Part shown: in pieces, positions 61,705 through 64,000 of the stretch | Layout of the letters: the number at the start of each line of letters is the position of its first letter | Numbering within the stretch: the stretch's first letter is position 1 | Source: Epiperipatus broadwayi | Lineage: Eukaryota; Onychophora; Udeonychophora; Euonychophora; Peripatidae | DNA length: 64,000 nucleotides | Assembly: GCA_028023455.1 (NCBI GenBank) | Contig: JAQFVV010012507.1 | Span: 2,580,401 to 2,644,400, forward strand | Direction: 5' to 3' | Program-made: the position numbers and the translations under genes | The notes under the pieces: generated by a model | What the model saw: the letters and a program-made list of their open reading frames with translations, nothing else | Told to the model about the DNA's origin: nothing | Databases searched by the model: none

Positions 61705-62405
61705 AAGTTCTTAGGCTATTCACTCTATCACTTACAACCAATACACATGATCATATACATGTGAAAAAGATAAATAATCTCCAATATGCATATTTTGTGC
61801 AGAACCAGCATTCATCAGTTGGTCCAGATCATCATCCCCTACATATATATAATCAGTGCTCAGGTTTTATTAAGGCAGCAAGTCTTCAAAGTTTAATGGA
61901 TAGGCTCCAATTTACTCCATTATCCAAATCTTCAACTATCCATACTATTAAAAATATGATGATGGACACCCAAATCCCTTGTTGATGCCAATATTATTGC
62001 CACATTTATGTTGACTTTAAGTCACTCTTACCTCTCACATATAGGGCTTTATCCATTCAAACAAGAGGGGTGGCAGGATAAGGCAACATGGGCATGACAA
62101 TAATATTCACATCAACAAGGGATTTGGGCATTCTATCATCAGATTTTCAATGGTATGGATGACTGAAGAAATGGAGGGTGGAGTAGATTGAAACTTGTCC
62201 ATTAAAGTTTGAAGATTTGCTATCTTATTATAAACTGAGCACTGCTTATATGTGTGTGGAAGATGATGATTTGGACCATCTGATGAGTGATAGTCGAGCA
62301 TGAAACAGATTATTTATCTTTTTCATATGTGTGTGGTTATATGCATTGGTTGTATGAAAGAATGGATGTCTCCTAAGGGAGAATGAAAGTCTGTGTTCAA
62401 ATATT
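61705..62405. mobile_element. Fold-back element, family A, longest copy (A4)
   Basis: About 700 bp with arms of roughly 300 bp. Left catcagttggtccagatcat, ttcaaagtttaatggatagg and caaatcccttgttgatgcc are mirrored by right ccatctgatgagtgatag, ccattaaagtttgaagattt and catcaacaagggatttgg. The centre (about 62010-62090) contains gttgactttaagtcactctt. The outer ends match A1 and A3 (cacatgatcatatacatgtg, agtctgtgttcaaata). The best candidate for the full-length family member. ORFs on both strands are arm translation. Confidence 0.85.
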
Positions 62406-63332
62406 ATGTATATATACTATAATAAATTATAAAAGTATCATATACAACAATTATATATATATATATATACACACACATAATAAAGCCTTTTTGACATATC
62501 ATTTTGTGCCTGTTCAAATTATAAGCATCTATTTGAATGTTAATCAATAATTGTAGATACAGTGCTTGCTAGTGTTCTATGATAGAAACAATAATGAAAT
62601 AAAATGTGAATAAAACAATGCAAAATTATGATACAAAGATTAAATTTCATAGAATTGAATATACATAGAATAAAAAAAAACATATCCTATACAAGTTGTT
62701 TAGGGTATGTTTTACTTATTCTGTATATTGTTGTGTTATTTATCATACTTTTATGCTGTTTTACTCATTATTCATGTTTTATTTTGTTACTGTTGTTATT
62801 GTTAGCATTCTACTCACAGTAATTGGTTAAAATTAAAATAGATGCTTCACATTTGAAAAGGGCACAAAACCATGTGCTAGCAAAAGCTTTTTATGCATAA
62901 TTATTATTAGTATTTATATAACTACCATATATGATATTTTTATTATTTATTGTTATTATAGGGAAAAGATTCCCACCTTTAATATATGTGCTGTTCTGAT
63001 CTTATAATAGTTCAATGATGTTTATGTTTGAGTACTAAGGATACTTTCAAACTCAAATACAATTTAGAGACTTTTGAAAAGATAAGAGCTGCCATCTTAC
63101 CTTTAAACCTACATTCTAATTATATAGGTCAATATGAAGTGTTTTAGTTTGAGAGCATGAATATATTTCTCTACTCACTTTTAAATCCATTTTTTTTTTT
63201 TTTCAGATATTAACATCCATGAAATTTTTCAATTTACTACATGTTGATATTATGAATTTGTAGAAAGTATATAATATTCATATTTATTTACCTTCAGAGA
63301 TCACATGTAATTAAAGAGAAAGCTATTCTACC

Positions 63333-63335
<3 letters not shown>
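62406..63335. other. AT-rich stretch, nothing recognised
   Basis: A short TA/CA tract near 62455-62477. No gene. Confidence 0.45.
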
Positions 63336-63380
<45 letters not shown>

Positions 63381-63472
63381 TTTACTGATTTCATAAAAGT
63401 GCAATGTTGTCATGTTGAGTACTGAGGATATTCCCAAACACAAAATATAATTATCTTTATTTTCCATTTTTG

Positions 63473-63553
<81 letters not shown>
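63336..63553. repeat. Two (TA)n arrays
   Basis: Uninterrupted TA runs occupy 63336-63378 and 63477-63553, separated by about 100 bp of AT-rich sequence. Confidence 0.9.
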
Positions 63554-63556
<3 letters not shown>

Positions 63557-64000
63557 TATCAAAACCTTAATACTAATTTAATTAAGAAATTAAGGAACAT
63601 AAAAATCATTTTACATGGCGCAATTAGAACAGCTGAATATAAGAAATTTAAAAAGAAAAAAAACAGAGTAAAAAAGTAATAATATGAACAAATGCAGTAA
63701 CAGTAAAGATATAGAAGATAAGAAAGTTTTCAATTGAAAAAAAAAAGTTATTCAAGGAATATGCAGAAAAATTAGCTCAATTTACTAAAACGAAGATTAA
63801 AACATGAAGAATGTGATAAAATTCTATTCACATATTACTTGGTTTTTACTTTTATAGTAATAAGAAACATGGAAAAAGTGTATTATAATAATGTCTACAT
63901 CATTTTAAAAGTTTTATATTCTTGGTGAAAATATGTGAGAGGATTAAATCTGTGAAAAATGGAAAAAACTTTGGGAAGTAAGAAATCACTAAAGGTATTT
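63554..64000. other. AT-rich window end, nothing recognised
   Basis: A Lys-rich ORF runs out of the TA array, with no motif. No supported feature. Confidence 0.4.

Noticed and set aside
61761-62301. ORFs on both strands around 61.8-62.3 kb and 38.6-38.8 kb sharing HSSVGPDHH-type peptides
   Set aside because: The shared peptides come from the family A fold-back arms, present in both orientations; not a protein family.

Overview
This window is animal nuclear DNA. It is strongly AT-rich, has long introns with GT-AG junctions, is crowded with microsatellites and retroelement remains, and shows no operons or dense coding. No species is named because nothing here is diagnostic. Penelope-like elements, LINEs, a very short tRNA-headed SINE and abundant fold-back repeats would suit an AT-rich invertebrate genome, but that is inference.

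Layout. At 0-21 kb there are decayed elements: two Penelope-like relics (2.6-3.7 kb), a SINE with a perfect 15-bp target-site duplication (4.4 kb), several fold-backs, and a possible promoter/first-exon zone at 14.5-15.85 kb. At 21.6-29.4 kb there is a tandem array of three nearly identical, minus-strand Penelope-like elements, led by a 5'-truncated fourth copy. At 29.6-41.3 kb there are three exons of one plus-strand gene whose splice phases agree (29578-30187, 31795-31855, 41050-41275). The last encodes a piece of a divergent protein-tyrosine-phosphatase domain. Its introns hold a 987-bp GATA array, a second SINE, a 5'-truncated LINE, fold-backs, a hAT-like terminus and an orphan exon-like ORF (34216-34355). 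The Penelope array lies antisense, ending 135 bp before the first exon seen. The gene's start, catalytic loop and end are not visible. At 42-44 kb there are nested fold-backs. At 44.6-50.3 kb there is a giant imperfect palindrome with a tetranucleotide interior: CTAT-like on the left, GATA-like on the right, with a pure core of about 1.64 kb. At 51.1-52.0 kb there is a LINE tail between 50/51-bp direct repeats. At 55-64 kb there are more fold-backs, TTA and TA arrays, and otherwise featureless AT-rich sequence.

The main theme is inverted-repeat structure at every scale: perfect 46-60 bp palindromes with (TA)n centres, 200-700 bp fold-back families present in several copies, a 1.5-kb palindrome, and the giant satellite-cored palindrome of 5.7 kb or more. 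The retroelement ORFs are all broken; the split host gene is the only one that looks maintained. All alignments were made by eye, so boundaries and identities are approximate.
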